Part shown: in pieces, positions 24,148-33,296 of the stretch
How positions within the stretch are numbered: the first letter of the stretch is position 1
How the letters are laid out: each line of letters opens with the position of its first letter
Assembly (NCBI GenBank): GCA_020637395.1
Contig: JACJWA010000002.1
Location: forward strand, 1 to 64,000
Source of the DNA: Calditrichota bacterium
GTDB lineage: Bacteria > Electryoneota > RPQS01
Length of the DNA: 64,000 bases
Direction of reading: 5' to 3'
Notes under the pieces: generated by a model
Database searches by the model: none
The model's input: the letters and a program-made list of their open reading frames with translations, nothing else
What the model was told of the DNA's origin: nothing
Program-made: the position numbers and the translations under genes

Positions 24148-27100
24148 AGACTCCCGTTCCCCTGTTTCTACGCAGTGAGTTCAGCTTTCTGAACGGAGCC
24201 TCACGTTTGGAAGAGCTGGTCAAGGTGGCCGCACAACTTGGCTACTCGACTCTGGCCTTGACCGACCTCGATCATCTCTGCGGCGTGCCGGAGTTCCTTG
24301 GTCTGTGCAAGCGACATGAACTCCGACCGATTCTTGGCGTTGAATTGACGCTTGACACGGGGAGAATCGTGGCACTTGCGAAGAATCGCAGGGGCTTCAC
24401 TTCTCTTTGCAAACTACTGACCGTATCGCATCTTGAGAATGAACGACGCCAGCCAAGACTCTCGGAGTCCAAACTTTTCGAGCTTGCGGAAGACGTGATC
24501 CTGATTGCCGGGGGAACAAGCGCGCCGTTTGCCTCATGGCTTCAAGAGCGAAAGGCGGAGCGAGTCCGACAATGGCTGCTGAAGACGACGGAGCGTTTTG
24601 GCGAGAACTTCTGTGTCCGGATAGAACGCACTTCGCAACCGATGCAGCAAGAGTTCAATGCAAGTCTCATGAGGCTCTGTACAGAGCTTTCGCTTCCGGT
24701 AATTGCCTGCAATTCGGTCTGCTATGCGCGCTCGGAGCAGTTTGAAGTCTTTGATCTGCTGTGCTGCATTCGCAATCTGATCAAAGTGGACGAGCCGCAT
24801 CCGGAAAGGCCAATCAACGCGTTCGAATTCTTGCGAAGCCCTGACTTATTGTTGAAGCAATTCTCAGACGTGCCCGAGCTACTTTCTGCCACCAACGCCG
24901 TCGCGGAGAGGTGCGAGGATTACACTCTCGCAGACGTTCGATTCCGTCCTCACTTTGGAGACATTGACGAATCTGAGTCCATGGCACTGCTGCATCTATT
25001 GACAGAAGCAGGCGCCGTTCGCAAGTATGGCAGCATTGGCTCGGAGCTTCGCACACGTTTGACCTACGAGTTAGAGGTCATTGCTGAATTGGGATTCTCC
25101 GGTTACTTCATGATAATGAACGATCTCTTGACGTTCGCGCGTTCTAAAGGCGTGCGCTATGCCGGGCGAGGCAGTTCTGCCGACTCGGTGGTGGCTTATT
25201 GCTTGGACATCACCAAAGTCGACGCCTTCAAGCGCAATCTGCGCTTCGAGCGGTTCATCAATCCTGAGCGCAAAGAGTCGCTGCCGGACATCGACGTGGA
25301 CTTTGACCGCAGGTATCGAGAAGAAATAGTCAGGTATGTGATTGACAAATACGGGCAGGAGCACGTTGCTGGCGTAGCGTCCTTCAATCGCTATCGGGCA
25401 CGCGGTGCGATTCGTGACGCGGCCAAGGCGTTGGGATTTGAGACGGTAGACATCGACAAGCTGGCCAGATACTCGCATTGGGCGCTTTCGGCAAAACGTA
25501 TTGCCGCGACACTTGAGTCCAAGCCTGAAATGCGCGCCTTGCAGGTGGACAAGAAGAAGTTCGAGCTTCTGTTTGAACTCTGTGCAGGACTGGACGACCT
25601 GCCCCGGCACATTTCTGCGCATCCCTGCGGCGTAATGATCACGGGCGTACCAGTCCAAGAGATTACGCCACTATTGCGCGCAGCAAACGGCATGCTGATC
25701 TCGCACTTTGACAAAGACGGAGTTGAAGACTTGGGCTTGGTCAAGTTCGACTTGCTGTCCTTGCCGACGCTTGGTGTCGTGGAGGACACCGCAGTTATGG
25801 TTCGGCAGCACTCACCGGAGTTTCAGTACGATCAGATCCCTCTGGATGACGAGCAGACCTTTGAACTTCTGCAATCAGGGGAAACGGCAGGTGGATTCCA
25901 GAACGAGAGTCCAGCGCAGCAATCGCTCGCTCCGCGCTTGCAAGCCAAGACCATTGAGGACGTTATTGCCGCTGTTGCCTTGATTCGACCGGGGCCGCTA
26001 AAGGGAGAAATGGTCGAACCGTTCGTTAGACGGCGCAACGGCACCGAGCAAGTCACGTCTATTCATCCGGTCATCGACAAGATTCTGAAGCATACCTACG
26101 GCGTTGTTCTATACCAAGAACAGGTGATCAGCATCGCAGTCGATCTTGCAGGCTTCACACCGGGTCAGGCCGATGTTTTGCGCAGAACGATCTCGCACAA
26201 CCGTTCCTACGAGAAAATGGCTGAATTGGGGGAGCAGTTCATTAAGCAAGCCATCGAGCGCGGAGTCGAGCCTGAGCTTGCCGAGAAGGTCTTCACATGG
26301 ATTCAGGGCTATGCGGGCTACGGCTTCTGCGAGGCCCACGCGGCGTCGTTTGGCGACACGAGCTACAAGACAGCTTTCCTGCTTCAGCATCATCCGGCAG
26401 AGTTCTACGCCTCATTGCTAAATCATCAGCCCATGGGCTTCTATCCGGCAGCCACGCTGATGAACGAAGCTCGGCGCAAAGGCATCTTGGTATTTGGCCC
26501 CTGCTGTAGCCAAAGCGATGCCTTGACGCGCGTACAAGGCGGGGCCATTCGAGTAGGGCTTCTTCAGGTCACCGGCCTGAATGAAGAATACGTTGCACGC
26601 CTGACTGCTGCCAGACCCTTTTCTTCTTGGGGCGACTTCACGCGACGAGTGAGGCTGGATCGTGACCTGATGGAGAATCTTGTGCTGGCCGGAGCGTTCG
26701 ACGCCCTGCATCCGAACCGCATGGAACTGCTCTTCAGCTTGGGGACGTTGCTTCCACCCGACAAACACGGGCTCCTTGCGTTGCCGCTTGATTTGGAACC
26801 TGTGATTACCAGCCGACCGGACTTTGACCCCTTCACCCGCTCGCTTCAGGAGCATCGTGTCTTGGGCTTCTCGCCGGATCGCCACATTATTTCGTTCTGG
26901 CGGGAAACACTTGCGAAGCGCAGGATTCAGACGTGCCGCCAAGTCAAAACCAACCCAGACCAGCATGCAATTCTCTCGGCTGCCGGAGTCGTAATCCGTC
27001 CCCACACCCCGCCCACGAAGTCCGGTAAGCGAGTCATTTTCTTCTCGCTCGAAGATGAGACTGGATTACTCAATGTCACGGTGTTCCCCGACGTTCAGGA

Positions 27101-27218
27101 GAAGTACGGCCACCTTATGCCCGGCAAGTCCATGCTGGTTGTGACAGGCCGTAAGGACAAGCGGGGCAGCAATGGGCTGACAGCGACCAAGCTATCCCTT
27201 ATGCCCGACCGAAACTGA
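24144..27218 (+). CDS. dnaE2: Error-prone DNA polymerase III alpha subunit DnaE2
   Basis: 1024 aa from the ATG at 24144, where the PHP domain begins (MKTPVPLFLRSEFSFLNGAS); an upstream ATG at 24102 lies in the preceding gene. Order: PHP domain (1-250), palm with the catalytic DIDVDFD at 382-388, GRGSSADSVVAY, fingers with YQEQVI and GYGFCEAHAASF, helix-hairpin-helix, and an OB domain (SLEDETGLLNVTVFP). The length and the imuB neighbour point to DnaE2 (ImuC) rather than the replicative DnaE. It carries out translesion synthesis and induced mutagenesis. Intact. Confidence 0.92.
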   Translation: MKTPVPLFLRSEFSFLNGASRLEELVKVAAQLGYSTLALTDLDHLCGVPEFLGLCKRHELRPILGVELTLDTGRIVALAKNRRGFTSLCKLLTVSHLENERRQPRLSESKLFELAEDVILIAGGTSAPFASWLQERKAERVRQWLLKTTERFGENFCVRIERTSQPMQQEFNASLMRLCTELSLPVIACNSVCYARSEQFEVFDLLCCIRNLIKVDEPHPERPINAFEFLRSPDLLLKQFSDVPELLSATNAVAERCEDYTLADVRFRPHFGDIDESESMALLHLLTEAGAVRKYGSIGSELRTRLTYELEVIAELGFSGYFMIMNDLLTFARSKGVRYAGRGSSADSVVAYCLDITKVDAFKRNLRFERFINPERKESLPDIDVDFDRRYREEIVRYVIDKYGQEHVAGVASFNRYRARGAIRDAAKALGFETVDIDKLARYSHWALSAKRIAATLESKPEMRALQVDKKKFELLFELCAGLDDLPRHISAHPCGVMITGVPVQEITPLLRAANGMLISHFDKDGVEDLGLVKFDLLSLPTLGVVEDTAVMVRQHSPEFQYDQIPLDDEQTFELLQSGETAGGFQNESPAQQSLAPRLQAKTIEDVIAAVALIRPGPLKGEMVEPFVRRRNGTEQVTSIHPVIDKILKHTYGVVLYQEQVISIAVDLAGFTPGQADVLRRTISHNRSYEKMAELGEQFIKQAIERGVEPELAEKVFTWIQGYAGYGFCEAHAASFGDTSYKTAFLLQHHPAEFYASLLNHQPMGFYPAATLMNEARRKGILVFGPCCSQSDALTRVQGGAIRVGLLQVTGLNEEYVARLTAARPFSSWGDFTRRVRLDRDLMENLVLAGAFDALHPNRMELLFSLGTLLPPDKHGLLALPLDLEPVITSRPDFDPFTRSLQEHRVLGFSPDRHIISFWRETLAKRRIQTCRQVKTNPDQHAILSAAGVVIRPHTPPTKSGKRVIFFSLEDETGLLNVTVFPDVQEKYGHLMPGKSMLVVTGRKDKRGSNGLTATKLSLMPDRN

Positions 27219-27698
27219 CTTTGCACCACTTGTGACGCCTAATTTCATTGTCAAAAATTTGTCAAAAGAGGGGTGAAATAGGAGGCTAAAAACAAGCACT
27301 TAGAGAGTAAGAAAGAGACTCCATAAATCTAACAAATGACACATAATTACTTGTTTGTTATAGAACTAAGGACGCTGGTAGCCTAAAATTCGATTCCCGC
27401 CGTCTCCACAATTGCACCCTTGTTAAGTAAAGACTTAGCAAGGGTGTTTTGTCATATTGCTACAGGGATGGCAGAACGCTGGAAGACACTTCATCAGACG
27501 ATCATCAACCCAGTGGCAGGCGCTCGAAATTCGCTCGTTGCTTTCTGTTGGCCATCACATCAAAACTAATGAACTGAACGAAGTTCGCTTGTAAACGAAA
27601 GGTCATCTAAGACAACAAACACACTTGACTCTCATCACACCTCTTTGGATATTAAGAGACGACGAACCAATTATTCGCTAACAAATACAATAACTTAA
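27219..27698. other. Non-coding boundary region with att-like copy 1
   Basis: 480 bp without a credible gene. It holds copy 1 of the tmRNA/tRNA-end element (27389-27451). TTGTCAAAAATTTGTCAAAA at about 27250-27270 loosely resembles the doubled GTGCTAAAAAC motif found upstream of copies 2 and 3. The rest is AT-rich and probably holds the promoter of the TPR-CHAT operon. Confidence 0.5.
27389..27451 (+). repeat. tmRNA/tRNA 3'-end fragment plus terminator, copy 1
   Basis: Begins with a T-loop TTCGATT and an arm CCCGCCGTCTCCACA, exactly the 3' end of a tmRNA or tRNA, but the matching 5' half is absent. It continues into a strong terminator: CACCCTTG...CAAGGGTG, 14-bp stem with a loop AAAG at 27415-27446, then TTTT. 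It is 61 of 63 identical to copy 2 and 59 of 63 to copy 3. Such 3'-end fragments are the footprint of integrative elements. Confidence 0.8.
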
Positions 27699-30600
27699 GT
27701 GTTCCCAGTCACCCATCGAAGTCTAGTCTCCTTCTTGGTGTTTTTAATAAGTACCGTATGGGGAAGCACCGCGTTTGCCCAAAGCTTCTGGTCGCTTGCC
27801 TCGACTGACCCACGGTGGACATGGGCGAATGCAGATTCCGCAACTGAAGATGCACGACAGTTGCTCAACGAGACAATCGTTCGCGATGGCGAGAGCTCTC
27901 GCGAAACTGCATACGCACGGATAAGGCTCTCCGAATTGCTTCAATTCCGCTGCGATACTTGTCGTTCAGAATGCATTCAACTGGCGGACGATGCATACAG
28001 CTACGCGTTCCATAATGCGGCTGGTTGCGATACATTATTCTTGATTGCAGCTTTCGCCCGCGACGCGGCCCGCAAGAGGTTTGATCCGTGGGCCGAACGC
28101 TACTCGGTGATTCGGCCTGCGCTCGATTCTTGCACGGCCTGCGCCGGATGCGATTCGATCAAGATGGCCCGTATCATACAACGCATATCCAGTTCGCAAT
28201 TCATGGGCGGAACTCGCTTCATGGGAATGAACTACCTCAACCGTGCGCTTGGATTATTCGAACGCAATGATTCACCAGACAGCTTGAATCTCGCGTACTG
28301 CCTGTGGACCTTGCGCGGAGCGCATAATGCGGCGCAGGAGTTTGATAAGGCACAAAACTTAACCGAACGCGTCGCCCAGATCGTCGCAGCAAACGATGCA
28401 AAAAACATCCGGTGCTATCCGACGATCGGCATGGTTACGCTCGCCAATGGTCAAGACTGGATGAGCCTCGGCGAGCCTGCGAAAGCGCTCGCCTACATGA
28501 CAGACGCTGTCCAAATCTTGACGCGTGAAGACTCAACAGCCTGTATCGTCGCCCAAGCGCACGGCATGCTCGCGGAGTGCCTACGTGACTTAGGCAGCGC
28601 CGAAGACGTCGAACAACATTATCAAAAGGCCGTAAGACTGTGGAGTGAGTGCGGAGAGAACAATCCGCCCTACTTCCTTGTCAGCACCTTGACAAGCCTT
28701 GGCGCGCATTATCGCGAAATCAACAGGCTCGAAGACGCGGAATCCACGTTTCAGCGAGCTCTGTACGAGGCCAAGACGCAAAACCTCCCGACGTGGCAAA
28801 ACGCATACGCCTATCTCTTGTTGGAAATCGCAAAGCTCTATCAGGCGCAAAACAAGCTCGATTTGTCCCGGGAATATTACTGGTCCGCGCTGGATTTGGC
28901 AGAACAGATTCATCCTCCCGGCGACGGCCGTTTGACCGAATTTCAACTGCCATTTGCCGACATGCTGTTCGACAACGGTGACTGGGAAGCTGCGATGACA
29001 TTGCAAGTGACGGCATTGGACCTTGCTGCCCGAACATATGGCCCGCACCATCCCAAGACAGATGATGCGCGTGAAGGCCTTGCTTGGATGGAAATGCGCC
29101 GCCCGGCGCCGCAGGACTCGACGTTAGTTTGGTGGAACCGCGACAACCGTCGCGCGCTTCAGCTTCTTGAGGTGGCGTTCAACGAACGACGAATGCGACT
29201 CGAAGACGCCGCCGCTGTGCTTCCGGAGTACGAACTGATTGAAACAAGCGAGTCATTTCACACAACCTGCGGCCGGTACATGGACGCGCTTTTTGCTTCG
29301 GAACTCGACTCCGGTCGCCTGGTTGAAGCAAGCAAAGTGGTTTATGGCGGCAAAGCGCAAGTCTGGGAAACATTGCTCGAACGCAAACAGATTGAACAGG
29401 AAGTCGAAAATCAATATTCGGACACCTTGCGAAAACTCCAAGAGATGTCGCAGCGCACGATTAAACTCGCGGCGCGTTTTCCCAGTGATTCGCTGCTCAT
29501 GCTGGCCGACACCTTGTGGCACCGGCGAGTTCATTTCGAGCATCTGATAGAAAAAGAAAACGACGCCTTCCGAAGGTTCACGAATTGGCAGCTTGCGTCA
29601 AGCAACGATGTGGCCGTCTGTTTGGATGATACGACGGCAACCATAGACTATCTGCGCTACAACATGCAAGTCACCGCAATCAAAACCGAATCGCACTACG
29701 CGGCGTTTGTGAATAGATCCAGAGGTGGCCCTTTTCTTGTGAACCTCGGGGATTGCAAAGTCATTGACGAACTTGTGCGGGAATACACTGAGCAGCTTGC
29801 CAGCCTGAATGATCTTGACACCTTCGAATTCAACGAAGTAAGCGCTGAACTCTATGATCGTCTTTGGCGTCCGATCGAAGCGTCATTGAATGGCATTTCG
29901 AGAGTCTTTGTGTCGCCCGACGGTGAGTTAAATAGCATCTCCTTTCCTGCCTTGCGCGAACCCGGGGGTCGGTATCTCGTTGAAGACTTCACGATTAGTT
30001 ATCTCAGTTCCGGGCGCGATATGATTCGCATTCGCAACAGCAAACCGAGACCGCAACAGGGGCACGGATGGCTAGTCGTTGCCAATCCTGCCTTTGACGA
30101 CGAACACTCCTTGCCGCCAGCGTCCTTAACAACCGCTTTGCAGCCGTCATCGGTTCTGCGCTCAAGTCTCAATCCACTCAATGGCAGTACATGGACGAGT
30201 CTTCCCGGAACTCGCGTCGAGGCGCAATGGGCAAGATCGTGGGCGGCAAATGAAGAGGTCCATTTGCTAATGGAAGAAGATGCGACAAAATCTAACGTGG
30301 AGTCGCTCGCGCCTGATAGCCGCGTGCTCTATTTCGCCACACACGGCTTTTCAATCTTCAATCCGAATCGCACAACGCTGTTGCCGGCGAATCAGACCCA
30401 TCTTGCGCGCATGATTCGTCGTGATCCTCTGTTGGCGTCAGGAGTCGTCTTGGCGGGGGCCGGAAGCGATAGCCCGAATGCCATTGACGGTCTATGGACG
30501 GCAGAGGAAATCGCGAACCTGAATCTATCTGGAGTAGACTTAGCAATCCTGTCCGCGTGCGCGACTGGCACGGGCAAGATAGTAAATGGTGAAGGAGTCT

Positions 30601-30863
30601 ATGCTGTTCGGCGAGGTTTCGAATTGGCGGGAGTAAAGGCGACATTGAGCACGTTGTGGCGAATTGATGATACTGCGACCGTAGCGTTGATGAAGGCTGT
30701 CGCCCGGCACGTGGATCAACCAGTATCATTTGCTCTGACTCTGGCCATGCGGGATGAGCTGACGCGGCGCAGGAAGTCTGGAGAGTCAACGCACCCGTTT
30801 TTCTGGGGCGGTTTCGTGTATTCAGGTGATTGGAATGTCTATGCAACGCTTCGGGGCAATTGA
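27699..30863 (+). CDS. Secreted TPR-CHAT protein (caspase-like), module 1
   Basis: 1054 aa, GTG start. A signal peptide (SLVSFLVFLISTVWGSTAFAQ) is followed by TPR repeats over about 100-470, a helical linker (490-640) and a C-terminal CHAT domain (about 720-1050). The caspase-like dyad is present: H882 in YFATHGF and C954 in LSACATG. CHAT proteins are peptidases or regulators; this one should act outside the inner membrane. A sigma factor begins at the base after its stop (TGAGTG) and an anti-sigma factor follows, so a three-gene operon is clear. I infer that the CHAT protein signals through, or cleaves, the periplasmic part of the anti-sigma factor; this is not shown. A paralog sits at 46308. 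Confidence 0.88.
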   Translation: MFPVTHRSLVSFLVFLISTVWGSTAFAQSFWSLASTDPRWTWANADSATEDARQLLNETIVRDGESSRETAYARIRLSELLQFRCDTCRSECIQLADDAYSYAFHNAAGCDTLFLIAAFARDAARKRFDPWAERYSVIRPALDSCTACAGCDSIKMARIIQRISSSQFMGGTRFMGMNYLNRALGLFERNDSPDSLNLAYCLWTLRGAHNAAQEFDKAQNLTERVAQIVAANDAKNIRCYPTIGMVTLANGQDWMSLGEPAKALAYMTDAVQILTREDSTACIVAQAHGMLAECLRDLGSAEDVEQHYQKAVRLWSECGENNPPYFLVSTLTSLGAHYREINRLEDAESTFQRALYEAKTQNLPTWQNAYAYLLLEIAKLYQAQNKLDLSREYYWSALDLAEQIHPPGDGRLTEFQLPFADMLFDNGDWEAAMTLQVTALDLAARTYGPHHPKTDDAREGLAWMEMRRPAPQDSTLVWWNRDNRRALQLLEVAFNERRMRLEDAAAVLPEYELIETSESFHTTCGRYMDALFASELDSGRLVEASKVVYGGKAQVWETLLERKQIEQEVENQYSDTLRKLQEMSQRTIKLAARFPSDSLLMLADTLWHRRVHFEHLIEKENDAFRRFTNWQLASSNDVAVCLDDTTATIDYLRYNMQVTAIKTESHYAAFVNRSRGGPFLVNLGDCKVIDELVREYTEQLASLNDLDTFEFNEVSAELYDRLWRPIEASLNGISRVFVSPDGELNSISFPALREPGGRYLVEDFTISYLSSGRDMIRIRNSKPRPQQGHGWLVVANPAFDDEHSLPPASLTTALQPSSVLRSSLNPLNGSTWTSLPGTRVEAQWARSWAANEEVHLLMEEDATKSNVESLAPDSRVLYFATHGFSIFNPNRTTLLPANQTHLARMIRRDPLLASGVVLAGAGSDSPNAIDGLWTAEEIANLNLSGVDLAILSACATGTGKIVNGEGVYAVRRGFELAGVKATLSTLWRIDDTATVALMKAVARHVDQPVSFALTLAMRDELTRRRKSGESTHPFFWGGFVYSGDWNVYATLRGN

Positions 30864-31442
30864 GTGAGTCTTTCGTCTCAGAATCAAGTGCACTTGGAGG
30901 AGCTTTTTCGCTTGGCGCGCGCCGGTGATAAGGCAGCCTTCGAGCGATTTTGCGCGATTGCGCGTGACGGATTGATTCTGATTGTATCACGCAGATTCCC
31001 TGACTTCAGCGAAGCCGAGGTTGAAGACATCGTGCATGATACATTTGAGGTCTTTCTTTCCAAGTATCATGAAATAGATACGTCCTCGGCGGGTTACCTG
31101 AGAACTGTCCTGTATAATGTAATCGGCACGAAACTCCGCGCCCGTCGAGTAGACAGAATTCGTGCTGCGTCACTTGACGCCTCCAATCGCGATCATGGTC
31201 ACATGGATGTAGAGCGCCGATTGGAAAACAGCAATGTGGTTGAACTTTGTATCAGAACCGCGTCTTCATTGGACGAACCGGACCGAACTCTGATGCTGAG
31301 CACGTTCAAGGGGCAAAGTGTCAACCAAATATGGGAGTGGTTCAAATCATATGACAAGTCGGCAAGCTTTGAGTCCTACAAGCGAAGATTGTATCGAACG
31401 CGCCAGAAGTTTTGGAGTCTGATGAAGGAGGGTGAGCGATGA
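30864..31442 (+). CDS. ECF-like sigma factor, module 1
   Basis: 192 aa, GTG start directly after the CHAT stop. Region 2 shows FSEAEVEDIVHDTFEVFLSKY (about 50-70), the usual core-binding helix. The C-terminal part (QIWEWFKSYDKSASFESYKRRLYRTR) takes the place of region 4 and is less standard. It should direct RNA polymerase to its own regulon and be held by the next gene product, whose start overlaps its stop (ATGA). Confidence 0.85.
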   Translation: MSLSSQNQVHLEELFRLARAGDKAAFERFCAIARDGLILIVSRRFPDFSEAEVEDIVHDTFEVFLSKYHEIDTSSAGYLRTVLYNVIGTKLRARRVDRIRAASLDASNRDHGHMDVERRLENSNVVELCIRTASSLDEPDRTLMLSTFKGQSVNQIWEWFKSYDKSASFESYKRRLYRTRQKFWSLMKEGER

Positions 31443-32323
31443 GAAGCGACGCCGAAAGCTTGAAGTGTATTGACGAAGCTGCCGGGAGCGCACTTCTGCA
31501 CTATGCGATGGGAACACTCTCGGAGCCGGAGCGACTTGCTTTTGAAGAACATCTCATTGCCTGTCAGGCCTGTCAACGAGAACTTCGTGAGCACGAAGCC
31601 TCCCTTGCAATTCTGTCCAGCAACAAGCCTGAGATCGTAAGACGTCTCAATGACCTGAACAGCCAAACCGATGCAGAACCAAAACGCGGCGTAGTTGTTT
31701 GGCGAACAGTTCTCATTGCCGCCGCCGCGTGTCTGTTTGGAGTGCTTGTTTGGACGACCAAGACCGGCACGCCGGATATTGCTCAGAATCCACCTCCAAT
31801 CCCGGAGTCACACATCTCGACTCCGCCGGATTCGACAAGTAGTTCGAGTCCAGACACATCGTCGGACGGATCCCAAGTTGCCCCGCAAATTGCGTCCCTC
31901 GCGGTTTTCGCGCCGATTCCTTACACGCCCATTACCATTCGAAGCGATGAATCACCCGCGCGAGTGACATTCCGAACTGCCATGGAATCCTATATGAAAG
32001 GGGAGTATCAGAGTGCACTGCCGCAGTTGGTCGTTGCACAGCAGATGGACACGACAGACACGGAAATCGGACTTTTCACGGGCCTCGTTCTGGGGATGGA
32101 AGGAAAGGCGGAATCCTCTCTGACGGTGCTCGAGACAGCACTCAGACAGCATCCGCGCGTCACTCGAACAAACCAATTGAAATGGCTCATTGCGCAGAAT
32201 TTGCTGCGATCCGGTAAGCACGAGAAAGCACTAAGCCTTCTCAATGATGTTGCAGCCTCCCAGACCGCCGTTTCGCAGCAGGCAAAGGAACAGATAGCGG
32301 CAGTTCAGAGACTGATCGAATAG
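31439..32323 (+). CDS. Membrane anti-sigma factor with zinc finger and periplasmic TPR, module 1
   Basis: 294 aa. The N-terminal HxxxCxxC zinc finger (EEHLIACQACQREL, about 42-55) binds the sigma factor. One transmembrane helix lies at about 88-107 (TVLIAAAACLFGVLVW). A Pro/Ser-rich stretch and a TPR-like domain (170-294) would face the periplasm. Its topology suits a sensor whose outer part is contacted by the secreted CHAT protein of the same operon. Homologous in all three parts to the protein at 50105. Confidence 0.87.
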   Translation: MRSDAESLKCIDEAAGSALLHYAMGTLSEPERLAFEEHLIACQACQRELREHEASLAILSSNKPEIVRRLNDLNSQTDAEPKRGVVVWRTVLIAAAACLFGVLVWTTKTGTPDIAQNPPPIPESHISTPPDSTSSSSPDTSSDGSQVAPQIASLAVFAPIPYTPITIRSDESPARVTFRTAMESYMKGEYQSALPQLVVAQQMDTTDTEIGLFTGLVLGMEGKAESSLTVLETALRQHPRVTRTNQLKWLIAQNLLRSGKHEKALSLLNDVAASQTAVSQQAKEQIAAVQRLIE

Positions 32324-32350
32324 ATACGTCTTCCATTTGAAGACCAATAG

Positions 32351-32377
32351 CGCCTCCACACGGAGGCGTTTTCTTTT
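32351..32377 (+). terminator. Terminator of the CHAT-sigma-anti-sigma operon 1
   Basis: Stem CGCCTCC/GGAGGCG with loop ACAC, followed by TTTTCTTTT. Lies 27 bases after the anti-sigma stop. Confidence 0.9.
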
Positions 32378-32517
32378 GGAGGAGAGCAGGAGGCATAGAG
32401 TTAGAATCGCGCAAGGTGGTTCATTCTCTTGGCAGGTGTTACCGCTTAAGTCAAATAGGAACAACAAAAGGGGGAAGCAGCCAAACAAGAAAAATTCTCG
32501 AAAATCTTGGGGTTCCG

Positions 32518-32802
32518 ATGTCACTCGCGAGGGATTGCCGCAACTATAGGTTCAAACACAGCCGCGAGGCCACCTTGGATTCCACGATCTCCTCAATTCT
32601 CTCTCTTGACCTGTTTTGCCAGAAGTATGTCGTAGGCTGCCTCGAAGGAAGGCCCTTGGACGACATTTTCAATGAGCTGAAAGCCGGCTTCCCCGGCCTG
32701 ACCAGACAAGACTTCGACCGGCGCGTCATAGAATGTCGCAAGCAATTGCTCGCACGGCTGCCAAAACCCGATCCGGACCGCACCAGAGATCCCCAAAAAT
32801 GA
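32518..32802 (+). CDS. Small sigma-region-4-like protein, module 1
   Basis: 94 aa from the ATG at 32518; the frame stays open to a GTG at 32416. The segment CQKYVVGCLEGRPLDDIFNEL ... DFDRRVIECRKQLLARL matches the protein at 51261 and the C-terminal part of the sigma factor at 49515 (IGLIEGYKVKELWERM). It therefore looks like a free-standing region-4-like helix-turn-helix without region 2. It may bind DNA or core polymerase as a co-regulator. It overlaps the next gene by ATGA. Confidence 0.6.
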   Translation: MSLARDCRNYRFKHSREATLDSTISSILSLDLFCQKYVVGCLEGRPLDDIFNELKAGFPGLTRQDFDRRVIECRKQLLARLPKPDPDRTRDPQK

Positions 32803-33020
32803 AAACCACCAAACGAGGACGCCCCCGAACAAGCGTCCGCATCCGCAGCAATAACTACCCCCTGGACTATCATCGCGCCAAGTCAGAATTCCTGCAAACC
32901 TACGTCTCAAAAGTCCTCGACCTCTTCAAAGGCAACGTCTCTGCCACCGCAAGAGCCCTGGGCATGTCGAGGAGAAGTGTGCAGTTGCAGATGAAATCAC
33001 AAGCACACCCGCAGCGATAG
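32799..33020 (+). CDS. Fis-type helix-turn-helix protein, module 1
   Basis: 73 aa from the ATG at 32799, coupled to the upstream stop. A basic start (TTKRGRPRTSVRIR) is followed by LDYHRAKSEFLQTYVSKVL and the Fis-type HTH NVSATARALGMSRRSVQLQM. This is the DNA-binding end of bacterial enhancer-binding regulators without AAA or receiver parts. The homolog at 51733 occupies the same place in module 2. A likely local regulator of the secreted-protein genes downstream. Confidence 0.75.
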   Translation: MKTTKRGRPRTSVRIRSNNYPLDYHRAKSEFLQTYVSKVLDLFKGNVSATARALGMSRRSVQLQMKSQAHPQR

Positions 33021-33296
33021 CCTAGTGGACGGACTAAGTTCACGTGGAACGCTGCGGATCAGGCATCCGGTATCTGCATTGTGCGAGTGTCAACTTTGTT
33101 AACTATCATCATTCGGAAAGCCACTCTCCCAAAATAGTGCGGCAAAAGCAGAACAAACTAACCGTTGCGGGCACATGTGTTTCCAACTAATTACAACTCT
33201 AACCTCTCCGCAACTTTGTTCTCTTGGAGACCGCAAACAGTGACAGTTGCAAGGTCCACGATGTCAGCTCACCCATTTCATATGATCATGAACTTC

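Noticed and set aside
27361..27451. A complete tmRNA or tRNA gene at copy 1
   Set aside because: The T-loop and 3' arm are present, but no complementary 5' acceptor (GGAGACG-like) or T-stem partner lies upstream at a plausible distance.
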